The notes: generated by a model from the letters alone, not told the origin. Shown: positions 35,882 through 47,518, counted from the first letter of the stretch. The stretch is 64,000 nucleotides of DNA from Sordaria brevicollis (GCA_033439795.1 JAUTDP010000004.1:2418001-2482000); one strand, 5' to 3'. Numbers and translations are program-made.

Positions 35882-38860
35882 ATGGCGCCTCATCATCATC
35901 ATCCCGACATCGAACTCCAACCTATCCGTTATCCTTCAAGAGCGTATCATCAGGATTCCCCTTCTGTTTCCGGTCGGCATCACTCAGATCCCCATTATCT
36001 GCATGGATACACTCCCCAACAGCTTTATTCTCACCATCCTGTGCCACATTACACTTCAACTGTCAAGGCTATCCGAGTCCTTGATCTTGACCCGCCACCT
36101 CCGTCGTACACCCCCCTTTCGGCATCAAGATTATCTTTTGCACAGGAGCAGCAACCCTTAACCGGCTCTCTTCGCATCATCAGCTTCGCCAGTTGCCCCA
36201 ACTTCACGGCTCTGTCCTATGTCTGGGGTGACGATCATGGTCATCACATATCGATTCGTGGCGATGATAGTGGTGGACATGAACGCGGAGGTATATGCCA
36301 AATTCCGATCACGAGAAACTGTCGAGACGCACTCGTTGCTTTGCGTCGGTTGCACAGCTACGTCCCTGGAGACCAGAGTAGCCATCAAACAGTGGGACAA
36401 ACAGATGGGAAAGGGAAGGTGTTGACGATATGGGTGGACGCCATTTGCATCAACCAAAAGGATGACCAAGAGAAGAAAGGACAGCTTCCGCTAATGGGCG
36501 AAATCTATACATGGGCTTCCAAGGTGTGGGTTTGGCTAGGCCCAGCTTGTCCCAATGCTGTGCCAGATGCGTCTCCGACTCGACATAAGAGTGACTATCA
36601 AGGGGAGAAAAGGGTCAGAAGAGCCATCATAGGCTTGAAGCGAGCGGCAAGACTCAGAGCCACGCCCCCAGGCATGCCTTGGGTTGACTCCTCGATGCAT
36701 GAGAAGCAAGACCAGAGCCCGCGTACAACTCTACAAGACACTCTCCTTGCCTCTCGTTCGCTAGCCAGAGTATTCTTCCGTCTATGGCTTTGCGAACCTT
36801 ACGCGCAACTCAAAACATTCCTCTTCATGTGCTGCGTTTGCATCATGCCTCATCCTTCAGACCTTCTTGAGGCCGGCGATCTCGAATACCTTTTAGGTCG
36901 ACAATGGCTTCAACGTGCTTGGACCTTTCAAGAGATCGTCCTTGCTAGCAACCCCATCATCATTTGTGGTGATGAACAAATTACCTGGACCGAACTTCAG
37001 AAAGGACTAGACTGCCTCTCCTGCCTGAAACCTACCTTTCTTGTCCGGGGTTTCCTCCGCCACAACCCTCTTAACAACGACATCCACTCGGCTAGCGATG
37101 TGCCCACCATCTTCGAAACGAGCATTCTCTCGCCAAGTTTCCGCTTCCCTGGCCCTTCCCCTGCGAACTCCCAAGCAGTCAGAGCATGGCAAGCTCTGTT
37201 GCGTGTATGGCGTACCATAACCCGTCCAACAACTTGGAACGAGAAAGTCTTTCGCGATATACCTCTTTCTCCTTCCCATAACCAATCTCATATTCACCCT
37301 CATACAATGACCTTAACTTCTCCCAAAACAACCACCATCAGTACATACAACACACACCACCACCTTCCACTTCACCAGCTCTGGTCCTTCTTTCTTCGCC
37401 CGCTGATTCTGATTTCCTTTCTCCTGCTCCTCATCCTTTTTGCCTCCTTGGCTAACCAGCTCTCACGCATTGACGCCAAGCGCTCCCGAACCCCTCCCTT
37501 CCCCCCTCACTGGCCCGCGCATCTTTCTATACCGTACTACATCTTCATCTTTTTGGCCTGTTGCAGCGGACTGGCACTTGTCCACGTGTTAGCGCTGAGT
37601 TGGGGAAGACCTGTAATCTGGTCCTTCACTCCTCGGCAAGATAAGCGAACAAAAAGGGAAGCAGAAGAAGACGACCCACGAAACGCTTTAGTGGCGGTGG
37701 TCAGAGCGCTCAGAGAACGCGATGCCGGTAGGCCGATGGACAAGAGCTTTGCAATGAGAGGTGTCTTGGAACGGCTCGGTATTTTCCTGCAGCCACCGGA
37801 CTATGGCAAGACGTTAGGAGAGGTGTATCATGAGTTGTTTGTTGGGCTGTTGAAGAGGGAGCCGGCGCTCATCGCATTGCTGGTGGACGCCGACGGAACT
37901 AACAAGGCACGAAGAAGGAGGCCAGCGGAAGAAGAAAGGGAAAAGTCTATGGAGGGCGCACCGAGTTGGGTACCCGATTGGAGTCAACTGAGAACCAAAC
38001 ACTGGATTGACTACGACGAGACAATCTACCAGCGAATACAGCTCGCGACCTCACAAAGTGAACTGTGTCGAGTTGACCACCGACAAGACGGCAACCACGC
38101 ACTCATAGTCCAAGCCGTCATCCTCTGCCAAATCACCTACGTCTCTCCCCCGATCGGCAGCATCAGGCTATCTCATCCAAACGAAACCATTCCTGACCAC
38201 CACCTCCGCACTTCCCTCACCGCCATCGACGACTGGCTATCCGCCATCAAGCATTACACCCCCTCCGTCGGTGCCAATCGCTTCAACCCTACCGCCGTCC
38301 TCAAGACGCTCTACCCTTTTGCCCAACCGGCACCCATGCACAAACGACCCAACCCCAGAACCGGCCATCATGAAGGCCGTGACCCAGTCGCCTCGCACTT
38401 CCACATCTGGAACGAGATCCTCAACGGTCCCGATTCGGAGTACATGTACCGCCCCGAACAACGAGAGCAGCTCATTGACCAAGTCTTACATACTCACGAG
38501 GGTAAAGCGTTTACTTACAACGTCTGTGAACGATTCGCCGGTGATACGAGACTATTCATGTCCTCATCCTCCCCAGACGGGTTCATAGGCAAAGGGTCAA
38601 AGGGAATGAGAGAAGGGGATTTGGTTTGCTTGATAAGGGGTGTTGGGCAGCCGATGATTTTGAGAAAGGACTTCGTTGCTAGTTATGATGGTGATGGAAA
38701 AAGCGAGGGAAGGTTTACGGTGGTGGGACCGGCGTTTGCGTGTCGGTTGGCGGATTTGCAGACGTTCAGGTCTGTAAGCGTGGGTTTGGATGGGAGGGAG
38801 CAGGAGGTGTATGACCCGGTGAGGGACGGGATGGGTTGGAGGGAGTTGTGTCTTGTTTGA
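35882..38860 (+). CDS. HET-domain protein with two predicted transmembrane segments
   Basis: Single exon, 992 aa. HET domains occur in fungal heterokaryon-incompatibility proteins that trigger cell death after fusion with a non-self strain. Motif blocks: ALSYVWGD near residue 110, then I-T-R-N-C-R-D-A-L-V-A-L-R, IWVDAICINQ near 183 with E-I-Y-x-x-A-x-x-V-W-V-W-L-G, and R-Q-W-L-Q-R-A-W-T-F-Q-E-I near 343-354. Downstream are two hydrophobic segments (about 500-525 and 550-572) with a basic loop between them, then a C-terminal region with the usual HET-protein ending (GDLVCLIRG near 920, FTVVGPAFACRL near 948). An N-terminal His-rich leader (HHHH at 4-7) is unusual. A membrane location is inferred. 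No obvious partner gene (NLR or SNARE) is adjacent. Confidence 0.87.
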   Translation: MAPHHHHPDIELQPIRYPSRAYHQDSPSVSGRHHSDPHYLHGYTPQQLYSHHPVPHYTSTVKAIRVLDLDPPPPSYTPLSASRLSFAQEQQPLTGSLRIISFASCPNFTALSYVWGDDHGHHISIRGDDSGGHERGGICQIPITRNCRDALVALRRLHSYVPGDQSSHQTVGQTDGKGKVLTIWVDAICINQKDDQEKKGQLPLMGEIYTWASKVWVWLGPACPNAVPDASPTRHKSDYQGEKRVRRAIIGLKRAARLRATPPGMPWVDSSMHEKQDQSPRTTLQDTLLASRSLARVFFRLWLCEPYAQLKTFLFMCCVCIMPHPSDLLEAGDLEYLLGRQWLQRAWTFQEIVLASNPIIICGDEQITWTELQKGLDCLSCLKPTFLVRGFLRHNPLNNDIHSASDVPTIFETSILSPSFRFPGPSPANSQAVRAWQALLRVWRTITRPTTWNEKVFRDIPLSPSHNQSHIHPHTMTLTSPKTTTISTYNTHHHLPLHQLWSFFLRPLILISFLLLLILFASLANQLSRIDAKRSRTPPFPPHWPAHLSIPYYIFIFLACCSGLALVHVLALSWGRPVIWSFTPRQDKRTKREAEEDDPRNALVAVVRALRERDAGRPMDKSFAMRGVLERLGIFLQPPDYGKTLGEVYHELFVGLLKREPALIALLVDADGTNKARRRRPAEEEREKSMEGAPSWVPDWSQLRTKHWIDYDETIYQRIQLATSQSELCRVDHRQDGNHALIVQAVILCQITYVSPPIGSIRLSHPNETIPDHHLRTSLTAIDDWLSAIKHYTPSVGANRFNPTAVLKTLYPFAQPAPMHKRPNPRTGHHEGRDPVASHFHIWNEILNGPDSEYMYRPEQREQLIDQVLHTHEGKAFTYNVCERFAGDTRLFMSSSSPDGFIGKGSKGMREGDLVCLIRGVGQPMILRKDFVASYDGDGKSEGRFTVVGPAFACRLADLQTFRSVSVGLDGREQEVYDPVRDGMGWRELCLV

Positions 38861-41800
38861 TGGCCAGGAGCTGAGGTATTTTGTTCTTGGTAATCGCTGC
38901 TACTTTTGCTTTTGTTTTCATAGAGTAGGGGCATAGATTGTAATGATACCATGTATAGAGGACAACTACATCCCTTGAACGTTGGGGGCGACGGGACAGT
39001 AATATTTTGATTCTCGCAGGCATCGGATATGATGGGGTTCATATTAGGAGGCAAGAGAACCCGGAAGAAGACATGAAGGGCGGAAGGATTTGGTTTACCG
39101 GCCATCTCCGGTTTGGTCCAAGGAAGGGTTTTGAGGCTGGCGGAGAATGATAACGTCTTTCCTTTCCACTTTTGATTGGTTTTCGTTTTACTCACTTGTA
39201 TACTGTTAGAGTGTGTGTGAGTGTCTGTGGTTGAGCAACTCGGCGAAAAATATCGTTGACGACTGGGGGCACACCATGAATGGCGAAGGGTTAGGGTTCA
39301 AAAAGGGGGCTTTGTCTTGAGAATGATCTTCACCCAATGCCGGCCGGCACCGTTGAGTGGTCACTTCGTTAGGGGGATTCAAGAACGAAAATCGTCGCTT
39401 GACACTTAGTCTCAGGGGTTTACCGTTGAAATACTAAATCGGGAACACACAATCGTGGAGAAAAAGAATGTCTCGCGTAGGGTGTTCATCCGATATTTGA
39501 CGGTGGTTATAAATATCAGCCATGCTCAGTTAGCCGAAAGTTGCCCCTTATATACTGTACCCGGGTTTTGCGGGACAATGGACCCCTGGTTACGAGGTTG
39601 AGGAGTCGATGAGCTTGTGGACTTTTTTTGTTCTTCAGAAATCTCCGAAGGTGTAAGTTGGAAAGGTCTGGATACCAGTATACTAATGCAGGGCGAGATA
39701 TCGAAAATTGGATGGATTTCGCGGTTGACGTTTCCATGACATTGTCATTCCCATGGCTGTTGACTTTCAGATAACTCTTTTGACACATAATGGTGTGAGG
39801 CCGTGAGACATGTCCATCGTTATCGTGCGATGTTTGTTTCTTTCTCTTTTGGTCCTTGGACGCGTGGTGTTGTTTGGTGGAATGGTCCAAGGATGTTGGA
39901 TGTTGAAAATGCAAGGCTGACCAAGGCGGACGTTCCCGAATATTCGGATGGCGGGTGTCAATGTCGATCACCGATCAATGAACTGGAATGGAAAAATACC
40001 CGGGTTCGGGTTCGGGTCGCGACCCAAGAAGTCCAAGAATAAATTGAAATCCGGGAAGATGTCGAAGGAGGCTGAGTCACCAGATTAGGCAAATCCGTTC
40101 TCTTGAATGTTCAAACTATCGGATTTGATGACGATGTTCTGCACTTGGAATCCTGGTAACAGTCTAGTTAGTATTTAGCTCTCAGGGGGTTGATAAGGTA
40201 AGGTTCCCAGGACCGGAAGTCGGAAAGGATTGAAGGTCGTGATTGTCGTCAAAACAAGGACACAGTTCATTGCCCTGGCGTTCATGCGGAGTTGTGGTTG
40301 TGTGTGTGGTGCCTGGATTCGCTGGAGCTGGAGTTGTTTTGAGTGGTGGAGTTCAGGCACAAACGACAGGGACCGGGAACTGTCAGACTGCAAAGAGGAG
40401 CTCGGGCCATCTCACCGACCTTCCTTCCTTCCGTCGAGATTCACAAATGCCAAGGCCTTTCCAGCGGGGAGCGCAATCAAACTGATCTCAACAAAGTTCA
40501 CATTTTCAGCTTCCCTTTCTCTCTGTTTAGTGGGGTAAAATGAACCCATTCAGAGCCCAATGCACGCCATGAGAACAAAGCCACCAAGTTAAAAAAGAGC
40601 CAAGAAAAGGGATCGGAAGGATTCAAGAGATCAAGAGATCAAGGGAATCCACTCAAAGCCGCGTGTAATATCCCTTTTTGGGGACAGGCATTGGCAAAGT
40701 TCGTGCTAGTTGGCGCATAATGACGCGTGGGTTGACGAGCAGAAAGGCGAGTGTTCGGCGAAAAACACAAATCTCGACGGGGTGCTGTGGGCATGTGGAT
40801 GGATCACTTGCTGGTGCTCATTTCCAGACTTCCGTATTCCGGATCAGCCTCCCTGAGGGCTTTGAGTTGGCAAAGTGAAAAAGAGGCTCAAAAGAAGTTT
40901 TGATGTCGCCGGCAACAAAGACAAAGATACCCGACCTCTAGAGACGGACAGAATCACCGCCCGGCACACCCCCGATATCACCCCCGATAGTGTATCACCC
41001 CCGACAAAGTGGAAGCGGTAGCGGTCGAAGGCAGCAGGGCAGGCACCCCGGCACACCTCCAGGGCACGGTAGACCCCGGTTGACCCCGGCCACCGGCCAT
41101 CGGTCCAGGACTCCAGCTCCAGTCCACAGCTCCAGCTCTCCGTCTCCAGGTCCAGGGCAGCACCCCATGTCGTTGCATTGACATGATCCTCCGCCTTCTC
41201 CTCCCCCGTCCCCCATCCCCCGTCAATGTTGCTGACGGTGTCTTCCACTTCGTTGTCTTTGTTTTTCGCATTGATTTCCTTCCCTTCCACCTGGTTGTCT
41301 CCCGTTGCTCGACTAAACCCTCAACATCACATCATCCCCATCGAACCAGGTTCACGGTTACGTTGCGTTGCCTTGCATCGTTCGACCTGCGTCCAGTGGT
41401 AGTGCGGCAGTGGTACCAGTTGCTCTTGCATTTTGGGTTCCCGTCTCCAGCTGCAGAGGAATTGGAACAGAACACGCTTCAGTTCCTTCCATCGTCGTCA
41501 CTGCCTGCTTCTCTTTGCAGAAGCTTGCGCTCGCTTTCCAATTCGACCAATCACCCACTTCTTTGGGAACTTCTGTCGTTTCTCTCCGTCTCTTCTCCCT
41601 TCGTTTTTGACTTTACAAGTTTCGAGGCATCGAGGTCATATCACGCAACAAGTTCTACGCCCAGCTTTTAGTTGTACAAATCACGAATTACTACATACGA
41701 CATACACTACCTTCTAATCGGCACATATTTTCCCACCCACGACGCCAGCTATATCGACCAGCCGCATACACATACATCGTAATATTAGGCCAAAAAAAGA

Positions 41801-42670
41801 AGTGGAAGAGATCCCCTGTCGTGGATTTTGGTACATCGCGGTCAGCACTCCAAGCGCAATTTCTCTAGACGAGTCAACGTCCAGGTACTTAGCCCTCAGC
41901 CCATTGGCTTTCCCTGCCCTTCCCATCATCTTATCCCAGTTCCATGGCCTTGCCTTGTCTTGTCCTGCCTGCTGCTCTGCTGCTGCTGTTTATTTACGAT
42001 ACTGTCCCCAAAAAGGCGGAAATAACTGGCGCCACAGCTGCAGTGCGACTCTCTTAAGCTAAAGGTACTCGCTCACTCGACCTTGTCCGCTACTAAGTCA
42101 CGGTATCTGCAGGTCTGCACCGCCAAATCCCAAACACCACCCAACCACCAACCACCACTCCTACCCTGACCTTACCCAACCAAGGCCAGAGGCCCAGAGC
42201 CATACAACGAGACGAAACCACACACAAGACATATTGCACCGACCTCTTCACTTAGGATACGTACCGATCCAACCTGCACCAACCCGACTACATACGGACA
42301 AGACACATCGCGACCGAGAGCCTTTTCGAGACAATTTGCTCTGTCCCAGGGCTTCGCTATAGCTGCTACCAAGTCGTCCTCCCTGCATACTGCCGACCGC
42401 CGTCGATAAGCCTCCAGCTCCCCGATCCCGACGACTCGATCCGTTCTGTTTACTTTGCGACCCCCTGCCTCCCTGGGGCTGGTCCCGACGAGAGAGAGCC
42501 TCTCACCAAGTCGACGCCGCCAATCCCCCGGACCCAATTCTCCGCCAGTCGTCAGTCGCCCGTCGCGAACCTTGTCGCCCACCTCCCCCTTCTTGCGCGA
42601 CCATCTCTCCACCTTTTCCCCCATCTCGACCGCGAGAGCGTCATGAACACGGCGACCAATTGAGGCCAAC
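38861..42670. other. Long intergenic region, right part probably the leader of the RhoGEF gene
   Basis: About 3.8 kb. The last 1-1.5 kb is C/T-rich on the plus strand with short upstream ATG frames, as in long leaders of fungal polarity genes. A short run of repeated CACCCCCGATA units lies near 40970-41005. Open frames at 39516-39971 (-) and 41183-41671 (+) have no recognisable content and no conserved domain, and are not called. Confidence 0.4.
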
Positions 42671-45600
42671 ATGGTTCGTGTCACGGAGGAGCTGGCCATC
42701 TCGCCAGAGCATGTCACACTCTACTATACCACCGACCCTTTGCTCGGCCACCTACCAATCCTAATCTTCCACGGCCCCTCGACGACCGCAAACTATACTC
42801 TCAACAGTTCGCGCATCCAGGTCCATGTCTATAGTCCTGCTGGGTTTATGTCCTTCCACCGCATCACCATTTCGCCCAATTCGCCCTTTTACGATGTTGT
42901 CGACTACCTACCGCGCGAGTTCCAGGGTGACGAGGTCTGCAGAGGACTGGCATTTGGCCTGTACAAGTACTTCAGCGAGCTACCAGACGCCGTCAAGGCC
43001 TACCTAAAACACCTATATCCCACGCGAGGCCCGAGGGCTCCAGATACAGCAGCTACGCTCTTCAGTCAACAGCATGCCGCTGACCTTGCCAAATCGGCCG
43101 TTCCCGCCGAAAACACCGCCGATGTCATCCAGACCCTCGAGGTTGCGCTGCAAACACAACACCTAAGCAACGTGGATATTGACTTTGTATTGCCCCCAGG
43201 TTCCATCATCCCCCTTGATGACGAGGAGCTCGAGGAAGTCCCCGAAGACGAAGACGATATCTTGGATCCGACACTCAGACAGTACGGCGGCTACACCCCC
43301 TTAGTCAAGCTGTTTGGAGAGCCCGTCTTTCTTCCCACCTCAAAACTGCGCCGCGCACCGTCACGCCCTGCCTCGTTACGAAACAGGACAAAGTCGTTTT
43401 CAAGGAACCAGAAAGCACAACTGCGCATGAAGTTGGCCGAGTTGACCGATACCGAGGAACGCTACGTGCTCAAAGTGAACGAACTGGTAAACCATGTGGC
43501 CGATGAATTCCGCCAAGGCGCAAAGGCACGAGCTACGGGTAGCATCAGCCCATCCGAGGAAGACTTGGACAAGCTTTTCCCACCGTCGGCGGATGAGATC
43601 CTACAGCTGAACACTGCGTTTATGCACGAGCTCCGTCGAATCATGGACGACACGGAAGAGGATGCATACAAAGACATGGAGACGCCATTCCCAATACATA
43701 GGGGTGAGGGGTCTGTCAAGGTCAAGGACCCCAGTGGTGCTTTGGCTATAGCCCGCCTGTTTATGGAGTGGTTCCCCAAGTTTACCGACTGCTATCAAGA
43801 TTACATTCGGGCCAGTCGAGAGTTCCCTCGGTTACTCAACCTATTTCTAGAGCAACAATCGAGCTTCCGACAGCGAGTAGCCCAAAAGGGAGAGCAAGCA
43901 GTCCGATCTCTACTCATCGAGCCTGTACAGCGATTGCCACGATACAGTCTTATGATTGACGAGATTGTGAATTGCTTGCCTATCACACATCCTGCGCTGC
44001 AACTGATGCTTCGCGCACGAGATATAATAACCAACATCTGCTCTCTGGACGAGGGCGCGGGAGACAAGCCCCACATCATCAGCAGGTTACGCGCAATGGT
44101 CGAATGCTGGCCCCCAGACTTGGAGCCACAGGGCCGATTGGCTGTGGCTGCTGACTTTATCGAGCTGTCTCCCCCATTTGATGACCTACGGGAATCGGAT
44201 CTTCAAGAGAATGCCGGAATCTTCCTCGTGTTCTCTGATATCCTCGTCATCCTCAAGAAGAAGACCGACTCGGGACTTACCGGCCGTGACCTCTTGCGCG
44301 AGATCGACAAGCCATCGCCCGCCGGCCTGCTGGCATCCATGACAAACGTTGCTGGAGGACCAGGCATGTGGGAGTTTGCTCTTACGGGGTGGCATAATCT
44401 TGGTGATATTCGCTTCACCGAGTCTGCCGATGGTAGGCTGATCTGGATGGCGTCAACGGCCGAGATGAAGGGCTCGCACTCCGGCGAGTATTTCGGCGGA
44501 AAAGCGGTCACCTCGAGGTGTTTCCTTCTACAAGAGACGTATGAGGGCAGGGCATCCAAGTGGAATGAAGAAATCATCAAGGCACGTATCGAAGGCCGGT
44601 TCTCTGAGCAGGAAAGAGAAGATCCCACTTGGACTCTGCGTTCGGTGAGGATGGAAGAAAACAATTTCAGGCTGCATGCAGCCGTGTTCCAGGAGGCGGC
44701 AGATCAACTCATCGAAGGCCGCCGAGAACCAGCACCCATCCGGGTTGTCCTGGATATGGACCTCGGAACCAAGGGCGCCCCAATCGGCCATTATGGCGTA
44801 GAGGTTGTTGTCGAGCTCAGGACTGCTGATCTAAGGAGGATATCGATGAATACCCTTGGCTTGAACGGCAAGAAGTTCAGCGACGAAGTTGCCTTGGACG
44901 ACTTTTTACCGACCCTTTCGCGCAGAATTATCCAGTTGCTAAGTACTCAAACTAGTGTCGCTAACCTAAGACTCGCCCCGGCCCTCGTCAACTATTACAC
45001 CAAGATCCTTCGCGGTCTCCACATGGGATCGAAAGACATGGAAAAGGGTCACAGGCGCTCACAAAGTGCGTCGCCCGTCAAGTTGTTGTCGAATTTCCTT
45101 GGCGGCAGCACACCAAGTGTCACACTCACCGAAAGCACGCCCAATGGCTCACTAAGGGGGCACCAGCGGAATCCTAATGGGAGCGCTCCCGCTCTGCTCC
45201 CCTCGCAGATGGCCAGGACGAACAGCCGACCAGATTTGATGTTGCTTGCGGCCTCGATCAAGGAAGCACATAGTATCAAGCTAGGCACAACCGAGGACAT
45301 GCGCCCTGAAAACCCATTGTTCCGACTTGAACAGACCTTCACTGGTTTCATTGCCAATCTACAGGCTCGTAAAGGCTACTATCATGGCCGAACACTGCTT
45401 ACTAGATCCATGGCAGATGAACTGTTGGTCAACGACCTCTACAACAGACTGATCGAGTTTCCCTTCGATTTGGAGGCCTCGGCAGAGGTGGGCACTGATA
45501 TTGTGTTTGCCGCATTCGAGAAGTTTGTGCGCATCGCATGGCGTGATCAGATAGGACCGATCATCACCATGCACGCGCTCGATGCTCTTCAAGTTCGCGC

Positions 45601-47518
45601 TTCCAAGCGAGTGGTGGGAGACTTTGGCGACTTTGTCCGATTCATTTTCCGAGACCTGGCCCCACAAAACCGACGGGCTTTCACCGCACTGATCAAATTA
45701 CTGGCAGATTTACTAGATGGATGTTCGAATGACGGAGATCGGGGTGCCTTGACACTAGCCTTCGCGGAGTTACTTGTTGACGACGGCACCGGTTCCAACT
45801 ACATCAACCTCCTAGACCGCCTTGTTGAAGACTGCGACCGAATCTTCGAGGACCACAGCTTCGGCGCCACCCTCCAGCTCAAGACCTCACACGACGATAT
45901 TACCGCGAGTAACAGGAGCCAGAAGTCCATTACGGGATCAATGACGTCCAACAGCTCATCGCTCCGGAGAAAGTTTGGGTTTGACAACCTGCTCCGGCAA
46001 AACAGCAAGACCGAATCCGACCGTGATCGTCCTTCCGTATGGCGGTCCCTCAGCAAGCACACAAGGAGCCCAGGTGAAAGTTCGAGCCTTTCCAAAGCGA
46101 GTAGGTCAAAATCAATCGATATCAGCGTTTTCTTCAATCCACCAACACCCAACAGGTCGCGACGCCCAGGGTCGCGAGACAGGCCTCCAATCGCCGGAGC
46201 TTTCGATGACATCACGCACCGTCCGTCTAGTTCAAAACGATTAGAAACGATTGGCGAGCCGGAAAACGAAGAAGCGTCTCCCGGATCCAAGCGGTTAAAG
46301 AAGAAGCGCCGCAGCTCGCTGTCGGATCTCAAGTCGATACTGTCGTCCACGACCCTGGTAGATTCCGTTACGAGCCCGCCCCCGGTTGACGACAAAGAGG
46401 ACCCCCTGGTCACCGACGCCGAAACTGCTGCTGCCATTCCTGCGCCCATCCAGATTAACAAGAAACAGGCCTCCCAGAAGTTTAACACGGCGCCCCGTCT
46501 CCCCGCACCGACTAAGATTCCGATCAGTCCGAACTCACCTACCAAGATACCCATAAGTCCTGGCTCGGGCTCTAATATAAGCCCTGGCACTGAACTGACA
46601 CCCCCACTGTACGCATCGCGACAAAAGGAGAGCCCAAGTATTAGTCCCCTAGTACCAACCCCATGCACTCCACCCGAGAAAGAACCCTTCAGCTCGTCCC
46701 TTCCGGTACGAAGCCGTCCCAAGGCCCTTTCCGTCTCCCAAATACCCACTCTCAAGCCTTCCCGGCTACCGACAGTCGAACGCCCATCATCAAACAGCAA
46801 CAGCACCAGCAACGGCGCTGCCAACAATGGCGGCACCCTCACCCGCTCGCCGAGCCGTCCCGCCCTGCCCTATAACAATGGCGGGTTGAAAACTCCTACC
46901 TCCACCAGCGGCCGCCTCGGCCTCCGTTCCCCACAAAAGATCCGCGAGCGTCTGCAGACTGATCTCAAGGCCGTCGAAGAAGTTGACGCCACGCTGCAAT
47001 CCGAGCTCAGCCGCATCTCCGAAGATATGACCCGCATCAACGCCACCCTGCCTCGCTCCGCCTCGACCGAAATCCGCCGCCTCTCCAGCGCCGTCCGCGC
47101 CCTCGAGGAGCGCGTCCCACAGGCTATGCTCGATCTGCAAGAACGTCAAGCGGAAATCAACCGCGAGATGGAAGCTACTTTGCGTGTTTCGGAAGCCAAG
47201 GTCAAGGCAATCGACCAGCTCTACAAAGAAGCCACGGCTGAGAATGAGCTGCTCTATGAAAAGTTCAACAGCGAGCTGGGCAAGATGTTGAAAGCCCTGA
47301 AGGGTAAAGGGAGAGAGGATAAGGAGGAGTTGCTGGCCAAACTCAAGGAGCAGAGTGAGGAGACGGCGAGGGTAAAGAAGGAGAATGCGAGACTGAAGAG
47401 GGAAATGGCGAGTTTGAGGGCGCTGGTTAAGGCGGGTGCGAATAGTAGTAGTATAGTTACGCCGACGGAGAGAGTGGTAGAGAGATTGGAGGGGTTGAAT
47501 GGGGTTGATGGGTCATGA
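42671..47518 (+). CDS. bud-3: Rho guanine nucleotide exchange factor, Bud3-like
   Basis: Single exon, 1615 aa. A DH (RhoGEF) domain spans about residues 252-457: it opens with K-L-A-E-L-x-D-T-E-E-R-Y-V-x-x-V and contains the diagnostic LLIEPVQRLPRY at 414-425. A PH-like region follows (~490-680). The conserved N terminus (~1-110, with LLGHLPILIFHGPST and Y-S-P-A-G-F blocks) and the overall layout fit filamentous-fungal BUD-3, which activates RHO-4 for septum formation. A Ser/Pro-rich disordered region runs from about 1070 to 1420, and a C-terminal coiled coil rich in E/K/L from about 1430 to 1595. The RhoGEF call is firm; the Bud3 subtype is inferred from architecture. It would act at the cell cortex at septation sites. 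Confidence 0.85.
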   Translation: MVRVTEELAISPEHVTLYYTTDPLLGHLPILIFHGPSTTANYTLNSSRIQVHVYSPAGFMSFHRITISPNSPFYDVVDYLPREFQGDEVCRGLAFGLYKYFSELPDAVKAYLKHLYPTRGPRAPDTAATLFSQQHAADLAKSAVPAENTADVIQTLEVALQTQHLSNVDIDFVLPPGSIIPLDDEELEEVPEDEDDILDPTLRQYGGYTPLVKLFGEPVFLPTSKLRRAPSRPASLRNRTKSFSRNQKAQLRMKLAELTDTEERYVLKVNELVNHVADEFRQGAKARATGSISPSEEDLDKLFPPSADEILQLNTAFMHELRRIMDDTEEDAYKDMETPFPIHRGEGSVKVKDPSGALAIARLFMEWFPKFTDCYQDYIRASREFPRLLNLFLEQQSSFRQRVAQKGEQAVRSLLIEPVQRLPRYSLMIDEIVNCLPITHPALQLMLRARDIITNICSLDEGAGDKPHIISRLRAMVECWPPDLEPQGRLAVAADFIELSPPFDDLRESDLQENAGIFLVFSDILVILKKKTDSGLTGRDLLREIDKPSPAGLLASMTNVAGGPGMWEFALTGWHNLGDIRFTESADGRLIWMASTAEMKGSHSGEYFGGKAVTSRCFLLQETYEGRASKWNEEIIKARIEGRFSEQEREDPTWTLRSVRMEENNFRLHAAVFQEAADQLIEGRREPAPIRVVLDMDLGTKGAPIGHYGVEVVVELRTADLRRISMNTLGLNGKKFSDEVALDDFLPTLSRRIIQLLSTQTSVANLRLAPALVNYYTKILRGLHMGSKDMEKGHRRSQSASPVKLLSNFLGGSTPSVTLTESTPNGSLRGHQRNPNGSAPALLPSQMARTNSRPDLMLLAASIKEAHSIKLGTTEDMRPENPLFRLEQTFTGFIANLQARKGYYHGRTLLTRSMADELLVNDLYNRLIEFPFDLEASAEVGTDIVFAAFEKFVRIAWRDQIGPIITMHALDALQVRASKRVVGDFGDFVRFIFRDLAPQNRRAFTALIKLLADLLDGCSNDGDRGALTLAFAELLVDDGTGSNYINLLDRLVEDCDRIFEDHSFGATLQLKTSHDDITASNRSQKSITGSMTSNSSSLRRKFGFDNLLRQNSKTESDRDRPSVWRSLSKHTRSPGESSSLSKASRSKSIDISVFFNPPTPNRSRRPGSRDRPPIAGAFDDITHRPSSSKRLETIGEPENEEASPGSKRLKKKRRSSLSDLKSILSSTTLVDSVTSPPPVDDKEDPLVTDAETAAAIPAPIQINKKQASQKFNTAPRLPAPTKIPISPNSPTKIPISPGSGSNISPGTELTPPLYASRQKESPSISPLVPTPCTPPEKEPFSSSLPVRSRPKALSVSQIPTLKPSRLPTVERPSSNSNSTSNGAANNGGTLTRSPSRPALPYNNGGLKTPTSTSGRLGLRSPQKIRERLQTDLKAVEEVDATLQSELSRISEDMTRINATLPRSASTEIRRLSSAVRALEERVPQAMLDLQERQAEINREMEATLRVSEAKVKAIDQLYKEATAENELLYEKFNSELGKMLKALKGKGREDKEELLAKLKEQSEETARVKKENARLKREMASLRALVKAGANSSSIVTPTERVVERLEGLNGVDGS

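Noticed and set aside
39516..39971. 151-codon minus-strand frame downstream of the HET gene
   Set aside because: No domain, poor composition and no splice partners.
41183..41671. 162-codon plus-strand frame upstream of the RhoGEF
   Set aside because: Pyrimidine-rich leader sequence; Ser/Phe/Leu composition is explained by C/T bias.
45799..46842. 347-codon minus-strand frame inside the RhoGEF gene
   Set aside because: Antisense shadow of the Ser/Pro-rich part of the RhoGEF; no domain and no start context.
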